A DNA stretch of 64,000 nt, from contig CM035306.1 of the NCBI GenBank assembly GCA_002900995.3, forward strand, positions 1,612,001 to 1,676,000, given 5' to 3'. The translations under genes were made by a program, and so were the position numbers. Under the pieces are notes generated by a model. That model was not told where the DNA came from and did not search any database. It saw nothing but the letters and a program-made list of their open reading frames with translations. Source of the stretch: Ganoderma boninense (lineage: Eukaryota; Basidiomycota; Agaricomycetes; Polyporales; Polyporaceae). Shown piece after piece: positions 12,453 to 21,292 of this stretch (positions are counted from its first letter, which is position 1; each line of letters opens with the position of its first letter).

Positions 12453-13967
12453 TCAGAAGCGATCGGGTTGCAACATGACTCGGTTCAGGTTGTCATTGGC
12501 ATCATCCTTCTGGTGGTCAGGCCTGCGCAACAGCACGTCTGCCCTACCATTGGAGGTGCCCAGCTTGTGTGCAATGACAAAGTCGAACCGTGACAGGTAG
12601 AGAGCCCATCGTGCCTGCCTGCGTGTGAGGTTTTGTGCAGCCTTCCAGTACTCGAGGTTCTTGTGGTCCGACTGGATCTCGAACACACTGGGAAGACCCT
12701 CGAGGTAGTGGCGCCAGGCCTGCAGGGCACGGATGATAGCGAGCATCTCCTTGTCATAGATCTCGTAGTTGCGTTCTGCATCGCTCATTGACTCGGAGTG
12801 GAAAGCCACAGGGTGCCATTTGCCATCCTCCCCCTCCTGAGACAGAACCGCACCAGTAGCATACCCAGATGCATCGACTTCAATGCGGGTTTTGCGGTCT
12901 GGGTCATACATGCTCGGGACAGGGCTTTCAGTGAAACGACGTTTGAGCTCATCAAATGCTGATTGCTCTTCGGCACCCCATTGCCAGGGAGCATTACCCG
13001 TGAGACGGTCAAGGGGTTTGCATACTGCGCTGAAGTCCTTAATGAACCGCCTGTAGAAATTCACGAAACCACGGAACTTCCGTACGTCTGAGGCGTTCTG
13101 AGGGACAGGCCATTCTGCAATACCCCTGACCTTCACTGGGTCCATCTCCACATAGTTCTCCGAGATGAGCACACCTAGGTACTCAACCTTCGGCTGTTCA
13201 AATTCGCACTTCTCTGGCTTGCAGAACAGGTCGTGCTCCGCCAGACGCTTCAGGACCTCACGCACCAAAGTGCGGTGTTCCTCGATGTCATTGGTGAATA
13301 TGAGGATGTCGTCGAGGTAGATAGTGATTTTGCCGAGTATGATGAGGTCCTTGAAGATGTCGTTCATGAGCACGGAGAATGTACTGGGGGAGTTAGCCAG
13401 TCCGAAGTACATCACGTTCAGTTCGAACAGTCTGCGATTGGTAACAAAGGCAGCCTTCCATTCATCACCAGTCTTAATCCGCACATTGTTGTACCTCCAA
13501 CGGATGTCAAGCTTTGTAAAGTACTTGGCCCTCTTGAGTCGATCCATCAGGTCTGACACCAACGGCAGTGGGTATCGGTTCTTAATAGTGATGTCGTTCA
13601 ATCGCCGGTAGTCCTGTACGGGACGTAGGCTGCCATCCTTCTTTTTAACGAAGAACGGTGACGACATCAGTGACTTCGACTCTTGAATATATCCTTTGGC
13701 CAAGTTCTCACTAAGGAACTTGTCAAGCTCGACCTGCTCGCTGGGCAACAGGGGGTACACCTTGGAATGGAACATCCTAGCATCTGGTACGAGTTCTATA
13801 GTGTGGTCGTAGGGTCTGTGCTCAGGTAGACGTTCAGACACCTCTTTCGAGAACACACGCAGATACTTGTGGTACTGGGGAGGTACAATCTCTTCGACAG
13901 GACGGACTTCCTTCTTCTGGTACTCTTGTTTAGTGCACTGTTGGGAGTAGGTGTAGCTTGCCAACAC
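12453..13967 (-). pseudogene. Gypsy A reverse transcriptase-RNase H
   Basis: About 500 codons. RT signs are the FFVKKKDGSLRPVQDYR block, KYFTKLDI, and the catalytic YLDDILIF. RNase H signs are EVDASGYATGAVLSQ and SDHKNLEYW. The frame is otherwise continuous, but it is preceded by an in-frame TGA near 13990 and ends in TGA at 12453-12455, just before the integrase. One codon appears missing in the SPFFFVKK block relative to element B. It would make cDNA from element RNA in the cytoplasmic particle if translated as part of a polyprotein. Confidence 0.85.
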
Positions 13968-14193
13968 AAAGATCTTAGGGGTACCTCAAAGTTGTCGTCC
14001 ATCTTCCAGTGCATTGAGAAGAGACTCCTCAGTGCCATCCCATTCCGGCAGAAAACCTGGTGGTGGAGGCCTATCTTCCTCCTCCTCCTCAACCATTACG
14101 GCCGTGCATATCCTACCCATCATCTTTGCCTTCCGCACCTGTCGAGAACCATTGCGTGCCGTAAGCCGTACCTCCGTATCACGCGCTTTGGTC

Positions 14194-14625
14194 TCAACAG
14201 GTTTGGATGCCTTCTGATGAGCTGGACATGCCTCTGGATCTCGATAGGTGCAGCGAGCCATGTTCCCAATCTACTTCAGGGTTGTGTTCACGCAGCCAGT
14301 CCAGGCCAATGATCACATCCTCTTCTCCTATGTCTGTCACCACAAACACCACCTTCTCCTGGTGGTCTCCAATTGCCATATCTAACACGGCGACCTCCGT
14401 GATTGTCCCATCACAACTCTCAGTACCATCTATGTTGTACAGAGGAATTGGCCTCGCCAGCTTCCTCGTCGTAACCTGGTTCTTCTCTATGAACCATCTA
14501 TGTAAGAACTTAGTAGTAGCTCCACTATCTACCATTGCTACTATGTCCTTATGTTGCTGCTTGCCGATTAACCGTACTGGTATATGAAAGTGCTGACCAC
14601 TGTGATTTACTTCATATACAAACAC
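14194..14625 (-). pseudogene. Gypsy A aspartic protease domain
   Basis: The retropepsin active site DSGATTKF is present near residue 33, followed by the second conserved block VIIGLDWLREHNPEVDW. The reading frame then slips: the continuation (EACPAHQKASKP... to LEDGRQL) lies in another frame at 14261-13986. This protease would cut Gag-Pol. Confidence 0.82.
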
Positions 14626-14693
14626 GGAACTCAGTACAGAAAATCGACTATTACTACAAGAGCCGGCACGCGCAGCGTCCAGTGCGGCTCTAA

Positions 14694-15530
14694 TCAGAAA
14701 CCCTCCTTCTTCTCAGCGGTTGTAAGGGCCGCGATCTTCTCCTCCATTGCCTTGAGCTGGGCCTGAAGAGCCGCTACTTCCGTAGTTGCAGTGGACGAGG
14801 AAGCGGCTTGCTGACTCTTCAACCGCGGACAGTCATACTTACGATGTCTGGGCTGGCCACAGATGTGACAGGTTCCTGGAAACAGCTTCTTCCCAGTGGC
14901 GGCCACCTTCTCCCCCTTCTTCTTCCACCCAAACGCCTTTGGCCATTCTTCCTCCCTAGTGACGAGGGCCTGGTCTAGTGACAGCGCCACCTTCTGGATC
15001 TTGGTAAGGTCAGAGATGTCGTGGGTGCTGGTAGCGAGGACGTCTTTGAGCCTGGGAGGCAGGCCAGAGCGGTAGCGTTCATGTTTATCCTCGTCGCCGA
15101 AGCCGGTCTGCGCTGCTGTCGCATTGAACTGTGCCGTATACTCCTGGACAGTGCCAACCTTGCGATATGCCTTACAGAGCTTGACAAGTTCAGCGACGGC
15201 AGCCTCCTTGTTGTTGGCTGCGCAGAAATGATCTTTGAAGGCCATGCTGAACTCGCCGTAGTCTGCCCAAGGGCTAGTTCCACCGGCGAGTTTTACAATG
15301 TGGGGGCCAGCCCAGGCTGCTGCTCCTTCCGTGAGCTTACTGAGAATGGTCATCCATATGACCTTGCTGGGTGTGCCAACTGCTACTGCCGTAAGGGTGT
15401 TGTAGTAGATCTGGGCTGCGGACACAAAGCAGAGGCCATCTTGCGTGGATTTTCCATCGTATTCACGTGGGGTGATCTGGGAGAGGAGCTTGGAGGTGTC
15501 GAACACCGGTGCAGGGGCAGGAGTGGTCAT
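14694..15530 (-). CDS. gag: Gypsy A Gag with zinc knuckle
   Basis: A 278-residue frame. It contains the Retrotrans_gag-like core (W..Y..F...F, then LVKLCKAYRKVGTVQEYTAQFNATA), a CCHC knuckle CHICGQPRHRKYDC near residue 220 and a short C-terminal coiled coil (ALQAQLKAMEEKIAAL). It probably extends N-terminally: Pro/Ser-rich open sequence continues above 15530 and a Gag-leader-like frame is found at 15827-16096. The true start is therefore uncertain. It precedes the protease frame with about 70 bp between. Confidence 0.83.
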   Translation of the reverse strand: MTTPAPAPVFDTSKLLSQITPREYDGKSTQDGLCFVSAAQIYYNTLTAVAVGTPSKVIWMTILSKLTEGAAAWAGPHIVKLAGGTSPWADYGEFSMAFKDHFCAANNKEAAVAELVKLCKAYRKVGTVQEYTAQFNATAAQTGFGDEDKHERYRSGLPPRLKDVLATSTHDISDLTKIQKVALSLDQALVTREEEWPKAFGWKKKGEKVAATGKKLFPGTCHICGQPRHRKYDCPRLKSQQAASSSTATTEVAALQAQLKAMEEKIAALTTAEKKEGF

Positions 15531-16497
15531 GGTGGGTGCAGGAGGAGGATTGGGTGCAGGAGGAGGATTGGACGAGGACGACGATTGCGGGGTATTGGAA
15601 CTGGTAGCTTTCAGCTTCGGTTCTTTCTTTACTTCAGGCTTCTCTTCTGCCTTAGAAGTTGACGCAATGGGTGATGAGGGGTTTGAGCTTCATCGTTGTC
15701 CAAGACGTTCAGTAACGAGTGCGATAGTTTTGTCAAGAGCGGGGGAGCCTGTGGATCGACTGGGGGTGGTGGTCCCACTGGGTACACGACTGGGGCACGG
15801 CTGGGGGGTCGGGTGCCGGGGCGACTTCATGCAGCAGCAACAGCTGCCCGTGTGGGCCTTGTGGAGGGAGCCGGCGGTGGTTGGGAGAGTCGGTCTAGGA
15901 TCGCCTGTCGTTGGTCAGAGTGTGGCCGGACAAAGGGGTGGAATGGAGCCCACTGGGCGGGTGTCCAGTCAAAGGTGAAGTCACGGTGTGGGCAGGGTTG
16001 ACGGTCGCAAACAAACCACTGTTGTTCAGTAGTGTTCCAGTGCTGGTCTTCGACTGCAGTGTTGTGAAACGCATGCAACCTTTGACTGCAAGCCACGGTG
16101 AGGGGAGTGGAGGTAGCTCGCTTCCTATCCCAGGAATAGAAACGGCAGGTGCACGATCCGACACTGTCTGCTCAGCCTCCTCGGCCTATTGCTGTGTCTT
16201 AGCCCAAGGGACATGAGCCCAAGGGTGTTCTGCCTTGGCTTTGTTTCGCCGCCTTTCTCTAGCCTCCCACACCGTGAGGTGGACCACTTCTGTCAGTACC
16301 AGGGTCTCGTGTTAGGAGCTTTCTGCGTACTGTACCACTGAGAGTGGCAAGCCTCAGGTTGCGCCGAGACCATGTCTGATGGTGTGACTAGAGCACGCAC
16401 TACGCTAGGCTAACACAGAGGATCTAAGTGTGTACCGTACGAGAAGGAAAGAATGTGTGTGGAGTACACTGGTGCTCGCGTAGAAGTTTTGACCTAA
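15531..16497 (-). other. Gypsy A leader / Gag N-terminal region
   Basis: Between the LTR end (16498) and the clear Gag frame. Several short minus-strand frames overlap (15827-16096 and 15895-16164), the former with WTPAQWAPFHPF-type sequence that could be a Gag N-terminal extension broken by mutation. The first bases inside the LTR read ATTAGGTCAAAAC on the minus strand instead of a TGG-type primer site. Confidence 0.4.
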
Positions 16498-16883
16498 TGT
16501 TACGACTGGCGGTCGAGTAAGATCAGGGAGGAGGCTTTATGAGACAAGCAAGGGCATCGATGAGCACTTGTGCACCAAGAGCGGAGCAGGGCTCGACAGT
16601 CAGGCTGGAGACAAGATGTATTGAGCGAGTAACTAATGAGCGAGAATACAGCGAGGCTTACCTGGAGACAAGAGGTCGAAACTGAGGTCTCCAGGTAGCA
16701 AAGTACAGGTCTTATATACATGTAACAGACAATGGGAACCGGGGACAATAGGTAACTATGGACACGGGAACCAGTGGGAGAACAATGGTATGTAGTACAA
16801 TGACGACGGGAACAATGGGTAAAAGGAGTTATTGTACTTGGAAACAATGCGGAGGGTTTACAATGCTATGGAGGACAACAAGG
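16498..16883 (-). repeat. LTR between gypsy A and gypsy B, proximal part (split by element G)
   Basis: 386 bp of an LTR related to 10440-10899. Its remaining 75 bp lie at 28608-28682, on the other side of element G. Together the two parts make 461 bp, the full LTR length. It serves as the 5' LTR of A by position. Confidence 0.88.
16879..16883. repeat. Target-site duplication of gypsy G (left)
   Basis: CAAGG, repeated exactly at 28603-28607 directly outside the other LTR. Confidence 0.9.
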
Positions 16884-17394
16884 TGTTACGTCCTTAACCT
16901 AGTGGACTTACAGTTCAATAGGTTAGGCCGTTTAGACCAAAGACTAGTGACTGACTAGAGTTTGGATACTAGACTTGTTAGGTCTAGAGGACGTAGGGGT
17001 ATGAAGGTACTGCTCGCAGAGCAGTAGCTGGATAGACAAGAGACTGAAAACTGGGGGGTCACTGCTGAGGTGTCGCCCCTTATATACATGTAGGATCCTA
17101 AGGTTTCAGGCTATGTATGTAGTGACTGTAACTATAGGTTCAAGGCTATGGACTGCGGACTGCGGGCTGTGGACTGCGGGCTGTGGACTGCAGACTGCGG
17201 ACTGCGGGCTGTGGACTGCGGGCTGTGGGCTGTGGGCTATGTACTGTGATCTATGTACTTGGTTACCGTGGGCTGTGGTCCCTGTGCTGTATCCTGGGTG
17301 CTATGTACGTGGTTACTCCTTAATGTAATAGGTCTTTAGTAATGAAAGGGAAAAGTATGGTTGTAGTAAGCCTGCTTACTATACGTCCGTAACA
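16884..17394 (-). repeat. 3' LTR of gypsy G
   Basis: 511 bp with TG...CA ends. It contains a minisatellite of GGACTGCGGGCTGT-like 14-bp units (about 17150-17240) and a TATATAAGG TATA box (minus strand) near 17080-17095. Confidence 0.93.
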
Positions 17395-19373
17395 TTACCC
17401 CCCTCTCCCCCTGCAAGGTTGTCCTCAACCGTTGTTTCGAACGTTCTGCACTGCCATCGTATGCCCGCTTTATCCTGAAGACCGGCATCCTTTAGGTAGG
17501 TTTTGTAGTTGATGATGTCTTTGAGGTGTCTCCTCCAGTGCTTGTCGTCTTCCGGTAGGTTGCGGTTCAGGTGGTATAGTGCATAGAGTCGTCGTGAGGG
17601 TTGTGGATTAGTGAGGGAGTAGACTAGGCCATCGAGTGCTTTGGATGGGAAGTCCAATATTAGGACTTGCTTGTCCGTTCTTCGTACGACCCAATAGTCG
17701 AGCAGGTTACAAGCAGCGAGTGCACCTGGATCTTCACAGTTCCTGTCGAGGTAGGCATCAATGTCGTATGCCAGTTTCTCCATTTCGTGAAGCTCGGCGA
17801 TGTCGTCAATGACTACATCCGTAAATCTTTCCCAGTGTGGTTCTCGGACTTGGTTTTGTATGAGGATCACAGTTGCTTTTACGATGTCGTCCGACGAGAC
17901 CTCGTTCTTGAGTTCATCCCATCGGCCTGCATTCGTTGGGGATTCATCGATGTTGATGCGGTAGGGCACATTGAATCGGAATTCTCGTTGTTCTGGTTTG
18001 ACCAGTACGGAGGGGATGTTTGCCCATCGGGCGAGGCTGTCGTAGATTAAGAGTGCTGCTCGGTGTTCGAGCTCTGGGTGGCGTCTGAGGTATGGGATGT
18101 CGTCCAATATTCTTTGGACTCGTCCAGGGGTCCAATCGGCAGGAAATCCGTCCATGTGGACGTAGACAATAGATCCATCAGGCTTCTTCCGCACTATTCT
18201 CCATGGCCAGCTTCCGTTGGAGATGAGGTGGCCTTCTTGTCCAATAGGGTATCCCCATTGGGTTTGTGGTCGCGAAACGAGGGATTCGACTTGTGATTCT
18301 GCTTGAGATCGAGAATATTCGAAACGGTTGTACATATGGCTGTTCGGGTTGTCTGGGGACAGGGGATAGGAAATGTCGCTTGCGTATGATCCTTCCGGAC
18401 TCGGGATGAGTGGGATAGGTTCGAGGTAAGGCATTGGAGAGTCCGGATCATTTGGAGACATGAGGAGGTCTTCGCTGGACGACGACGTTGTAGTGCTTGG
18501 GCTACTGGAGTCGGTTCGTCGAGCTAGTAATTCCGCCACATAGGTTTCCCAATCCTGTTCCGTGGAAGAGTCCGGGTCCTTGACATCCTGAGGGACGTCG
18601 TCCCTTTCCGGTTTATCTCTTCGCGTTGCGCATTCCAATCGTTCCATCATTTCCTCGACTGTGACAGTGTGTTCTTCGGCTGGTGATGGGAGAGGTGGAG
18701 GTGGATTTTGTTCTCTGATGATTTCAATGGATGTGGGTTCTGCTAGGAAATGGCTCTCCATCGGCACTGCGACCAGAGTTAGAGATGGATTGATGCACGT
18801 GGTGGATGGTCCTTCGTGTGGAGAGATAGGCCCAGTACTGAGTCTGGCTGGCTCAGGTAGGGGTTGTTGTTCGGTGTTTGGGTTGTGTTGGTTTCTGTGA
18901 GGAAGAAGGTCCCATAGAGCATGAGCCCATCTCCCAGTGCTGATGACTCGGTTCATCAACTGTGTCGCGGCCGTGATACATTCATTGTAAGCTGCTTCAG
19001 CTGACAGGAGTGCTGCAGCCTTGTTATTGGTCGGCGCCGTCGATTCCAGGATGTAGTTCATGACCTTGTGGTGCATGATGGCCATCTTCCCATAGGAGCG
19101 GTAGATTTCGATATAGACTTCGGCATAGGGGATTTCTGTGGTGCGAAGTCGTACATGGTTCTGGAGGTCGGGGTGCAGGAGCACCCATCCGATCCGGTCG
19201 GACAGAGTTCCATCAGGATAGATAGAGGCGGCGGTTCGAGGAAGGTGATCATAGTTGACCACACGTCTCTCTTTGATGAATTGGGGAACGGGGTGACGGG
19301 CTTTCGCGCCTTCCTGAGGGCGAGCCGTCGGTTGGTTGCGGTGGTTAGATCGCTGGCGGTTGAAGCGAGGCAT
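17379..19373 (-). CDS. Accessory 664-residue protein of gypsy G, unknown function
   Basis: ATG at 19371-19373, TAG at 17379-17381. Intact, 664 residues, no family recognised. The N-terminal third is basic then helical (NYDHLPRTAASIYPDGTLSDR). The middle (about residues 200-340) is acidic, Ser/Pro-rich and looks disordered (SSSPSTTTSSSSEDLL). The C-terminal third is compact and charged (WPWRIVRKKPDGSIVYVHMDG, WERFTDVVIDDIAELHEMEKL). There is no signal peptide or membrane segment, so it is not an obvious envelope protein. It occupies the env position of a retroelement. The last codons cross the polypurine tract (read as GGEGGN), and the final five codons plus the stop lie inside the 3' LTR. The intact length in a young element argues that it was under selection until recently. 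Confidence 0.75.
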   Translation of the reverse strand: MPRFNRQRSNHRNQPTARPQEGAKARHPVPQFIKERRVVNYDHLPRTAASIYPDGTLSDRIGWVLLHPDLQNHVRLRTTEIPYAEVYIEIYRSYGKMAIMHHKVMNYILESTAPTNNKAAALLSAEAAYNECITAATQLMNRVISTGRWAHALWDLLPHRNQHNPNTEQQPLPEPARLSTGPISPHEGPSTTCINPSLTLVAVPMESHFLAEPTSIEIIREQNPPPPLPSPAEEHTVTVEEMMERLECATRRDKPERDDVPQDVKDPDSSTEQDWETYVAELLARRTDSSSPSTTTSSSSEDLLMSPNDPDSPMPYLEPIPLIPSPEGSYASDISYPLSPDNPNSHMYNRFEYSRSQAESQVESLVSRPQTQWGYPIGQEGHLISNGSWPWRIVRKKPDGSIVYVHMDGFPADWTPGRVQRILDDIPYLRRHPELEHRAALLIYDSLARWANIPSVLVKPEQREFRFNVPYRINIDESPTNAGRWDELKNEVSSDDIVKATVILIQNQVREPHWERFTDVVIDDIAELHEMEKLAYDIDAYLDRNCEDPGALAACNLLDYWVVRRTDKQVLILDFPSKALDGLVYSLTNPQPSRRLYALYHLNRNLPEDDKHWRRHLKDIINYKTYLKDAGLQDKAGIRWQCRTFETTVEDNLAGGEGGNVTDV

Positions 19374-19497
19374 GGTCAACTGAGTGAGTTGTGGTGGTGT
19401 GGGTAGTGGAGTGGTAGTGGTATGAGTAGTGGGGGATGGGGATGTTGGTGCATCCTTTGTCCCTTACTTATACCCTTCCATACTGCGGTGCCCATGG

Positions 19498-19692
19498 CTA
19501 TGTTTTCATCGCCTTGGCCTGCGGTTGCTGTGATTCCTGTAATAGGGTTTGTTGCCTTGCCGTTGCTTCTGCGGCGTAGTTGAGGCAGTACACGGCTTCT
19601 GGTGATTGCGCATAGCTGTCTGGTTCAAACCTAATACACATATAACTATATACAGGTATTTGGATTATGAGCATCCCTTTGGGGACTTCCAT
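19498..19692 (-). CDS. Small ORF of gypsy G accessory region (64 residues)
   Basis: ATG at 19690-19692. The sequence is MEVPKGMLIIQIPVY..., hydrophobic at first, then Gln-rich (TLLQESQQPQAK). No homology recognised. It sits between the 106-residue and 664-residue ORFs on the same strand. It may be chance or a remnant exon. Confidence 0.35.
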   Translation of the reverse strand: MEVPKGMLIIQIPVYSYMCIRFEPDSYAQSPEAVYCLNYAAEATARQQTLLQESQQPQAKAMKT

Positions 19693-19736
19693 TCCCAAAT
19701 GAAGTCGTGTTTCACTTGGGTCCGGGTAGAGTCGAT

Positions 19737-20057
19737 TCAGTCATGAATCCGTTGGTAAGGTGGATGTCTGACAAAGACATATGCATATGGTAGGAACAGT
19801 CCGGTTTCCCTGTATCGTTGGTAGGCCTCAGGGAACTTGCGTCTAAGCCTGTTGTGGACTTTGGTTTGTATGATCGCTGGATACATTGATAGATCGTCGA
19901 GGTCTTCAAGGGTTGCAGAGTTGGTGTATTCGTCCTGGAGAAAGATGACTGTGTATCGTTCTCCTTGGGGCGTTGTCGCAGTAATTTGAACCATTTCTGG
20001 TTGGAGGACGTGGATGCAGTGCATGTTGGTAGGCTTATTGCGCCCATGTGCCTTCAT
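19737..20057 (-). CDS. Gypsy G accessory protein, 106 residues
   Basis: ATG at 20055-20057. The C-terminal half contains RLRRKFPEAYQRYRETG, which resembles CLRIRFPQAYREFQETQ of the 118-residue protein at 20890-21246, so the two look like diverged duplicates. Other features are YTVIFLQDEYTNS and an acidic LEDLDDLSMYPA segment. No membrane segment. Function unknown. Confidence 0.6.
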   Translation of the reverse strand: MKAHGRNKPTNMHCIHVLQPEMVQITATTPQGERYTVIFLQDEYTNSATLEDLDDLSMYPAIIQTKVHNRLRRKFPEAYQRYRETGLFLPYAYVFVRHPPYQRIHD

Positions 20058-20329
20058 GCAGTGGAGGGTGGTTGTTCTGACTGGTTATCCAGGGTCTTTG
20101 TGGCTTATATGCTGTTACACAGGGTTCTTGCAGTTGGCTGTGCGCATTTCTGCAGTTGGCTGTGTCTGCGGTGTTCCAGCTCTTGAGATGCTTCTTCACA
20201 GCCTCCTAGTGTTGATGATTCTTCTTTTCTCCTATTTGGGATTTGCCGGACAGGCGCAAATACCAAATACCTTCCCTCTTGTTCGAATAAATCTTTTCAA
20301 AGAAAACGATTTCCTTGAGATTGTAATAA

Positions 20330-20602
20330 TTAAAAAACTAAAAACGAATCGACTGCGAGTGAGATGTACACTTCCGGGTCTACGTATGTGTCTAATTCGA
20401 TATAGTTCCATACTTGTAGTCCGAAAGGTGTCGAATAGTAACTACCATTAATACAAAGCCACTCGAGGTCTGGTACAAAAGGAAGCGGGACAGGAGCGAG
20501 ATATGGAGTGGATGGCAGAGAAACTTGGTTATCTATACTAGTGTTTATTAGTATAATTATTATGTGATGTATTAATGATCTCACCATCGTCGACGACGTC
20601 AT
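20330..20602 (-). CDS. Small ORF of gypsy G accessory region (90 residues, possible membrane segment)
   Basis: ATG at 20600-20602. An N-terminal hydrophobic stretch (LIHHIIIILINTSI) is followed by a Pro-rich piece and CINGSYYSTPFGLQVWNYIEL. No family recognised. It lies between the 57- and 106-residue ORFs on the same strand. Less certain than its neighbours because it is AT-rich and short. Confidence 0.4.
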   Translation of the reverse strand: MTSSTMVRSLIHHIIIILINTSIDNQVSLPSTPYLAPVPLPFVPDLEWLCINGSYYSTPFGLQVWNYIELDTYVDPEVYISLAVDSFLVF

Positions 20603-20635
20603 CGTCGAAGTCGTCGTCGGAGTTGTTATTGAGGC

Positions 20636-20809
20636 CTAATTGCCCCAGCCCCAAGTAGCTGTATTGTCGTCAGCTTTATGGGCTTTATCGTGGATGAGGC
20701 GCCGTTCGTCGTACTGTTGGAGCTCCTTGTAGAGATAGATGACGGCGATGAAGGCGATGGCCTGGGTGCCGAGGACGGCGGCGACAAAGAGGACGAGGAT
20801 GAAGAACAT
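20636..20809 (-). CDS. Small single-pass membrane protein of gypsy G (57 residues)
   Basis: ATG at 20807-20809, stop at 20636-20638. An N-terminal hydrophobic helix (MFFILVLFVAAVLGTQAIAF and following residues) fits one transmembrane span or an uncleaved signal. It is followed by a short charged tail (KELQQYDERRLIHDK). The frame is open further upstream, but that part is Pro/His-rich and overlaps the 118-residue ORF, so the internal ATG is preferred. No homologue recognised. Confidence 0.5.
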   Translation of the reverse strand: MFFILVLFVAAVLGTQAIAFIAVIYLYKELQQYDERRLIHDKAHKADDNTATWGWGN

Positions 20810-20889
20810 AGTGTTAAGTGATGGTGGTGGTGTGTGAGGAGGTGTGTGTGGTGAGGCGATGCTTACTTGTAAACGGGTTTGACCTCCTT

Positions 20890-21246
20890 TTAATGGTCTC
20901 GGGAGGTGTGACGGTGGGCACGGAGTTCTTGCAGGTACCATCTTGCCCACGGTGCATGGGGTCGGTAGCGTCTCCATAGTCGGAGTCGCTGAGTTTCTTG
21001 AAACTCACGGTAGGCTTGCGGGAATCGAATCCGCAAGCACCGGTAAACCCATCTGAGTTCTACCGAGTCGAGTTTGTCGTTCATGAAGTCCATAAGGGCT
21101 TCGTTGTAGTCGGCGTCAGGTCCGAAAGTGATCCGACGTCGAGTCCAGTAGGACCCGTTCTGGTAGAAAGGCCTTTCCTCGTCTTCCGGGTCGTGGTAGG
21201 TGACAGTGATACTGTAGTAGTAGAAGACGGTGTTGGCGGCGGCCAT
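20890..21246 (-). CDS. Gypsy G accessory protein, 118 residues
   Basis: ATG at 21244-21246, directly downstream of the pol stop (21293) with 46 bp between. Tyr-rich start (MAAANTVFYYYSITVTY), then an NGSYWTRRRITFG segment, an acidic NEALMDFMNDKLDSVELRW stretch and the RIRFPQAYREFQ block shared with the 106-residue ORF. Function unknown. Being the first ORF after pol, it could be reached by reinitiation or a spliced mRNA. Confidence 0.6.
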   Translation of the reverse strand: MAAANTVFYYYSITVTYHDPEDEERPFYQNGSYWTRRRITFGPDADYNEALMDFMNDKLDSVELRWVYRCLRIRFPQAYREFQETQRLRLWRRYRPHAPWARWYLQELRAHRHTSRDH

Positions 21247-21292
21247 GTCGGAGTGTGTGATGATGATAGTAGAAGGGATTGTACTGCTGTGA

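Larger units (their letters stand above)
10440..16497 (-). mobile_element. Gypsy-type LTR retrotransposon A (chromovirus), broken
   Basis: Minus-strand order is gag (15530-14694), protease (14625-14194), RT/RNase H (13967-12453), integrase (12428-11712) and integrase C-terminus plus chromodomain (11711-10926), then polypurine tract (GGAGGGGGGTATT) and 3' LTR at 10440-10899. The RNase H-integrase order and terminal chromodomain define a Ty3/gypsy chromovirus. The coding frame is broken by a frameshift near 14200-14260, a TGA near 13990, a TGA at the RT-integrase boundary (about 12450) and a TAG in integrase (about 11712). The 5' LTR position is filled by the LTR that begins at 16498, which is itself split by element G and also abuts element B. 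Confidence 0.85.

Noticed and set aside
17113..17328. 71-codon repeat frame (TADCGLWTAGCG...) in both G LTRs
   Set aside because: It is the translation of the 14-bp minisatellite in the LTR, in the antisense direction. No evidence of coding use.
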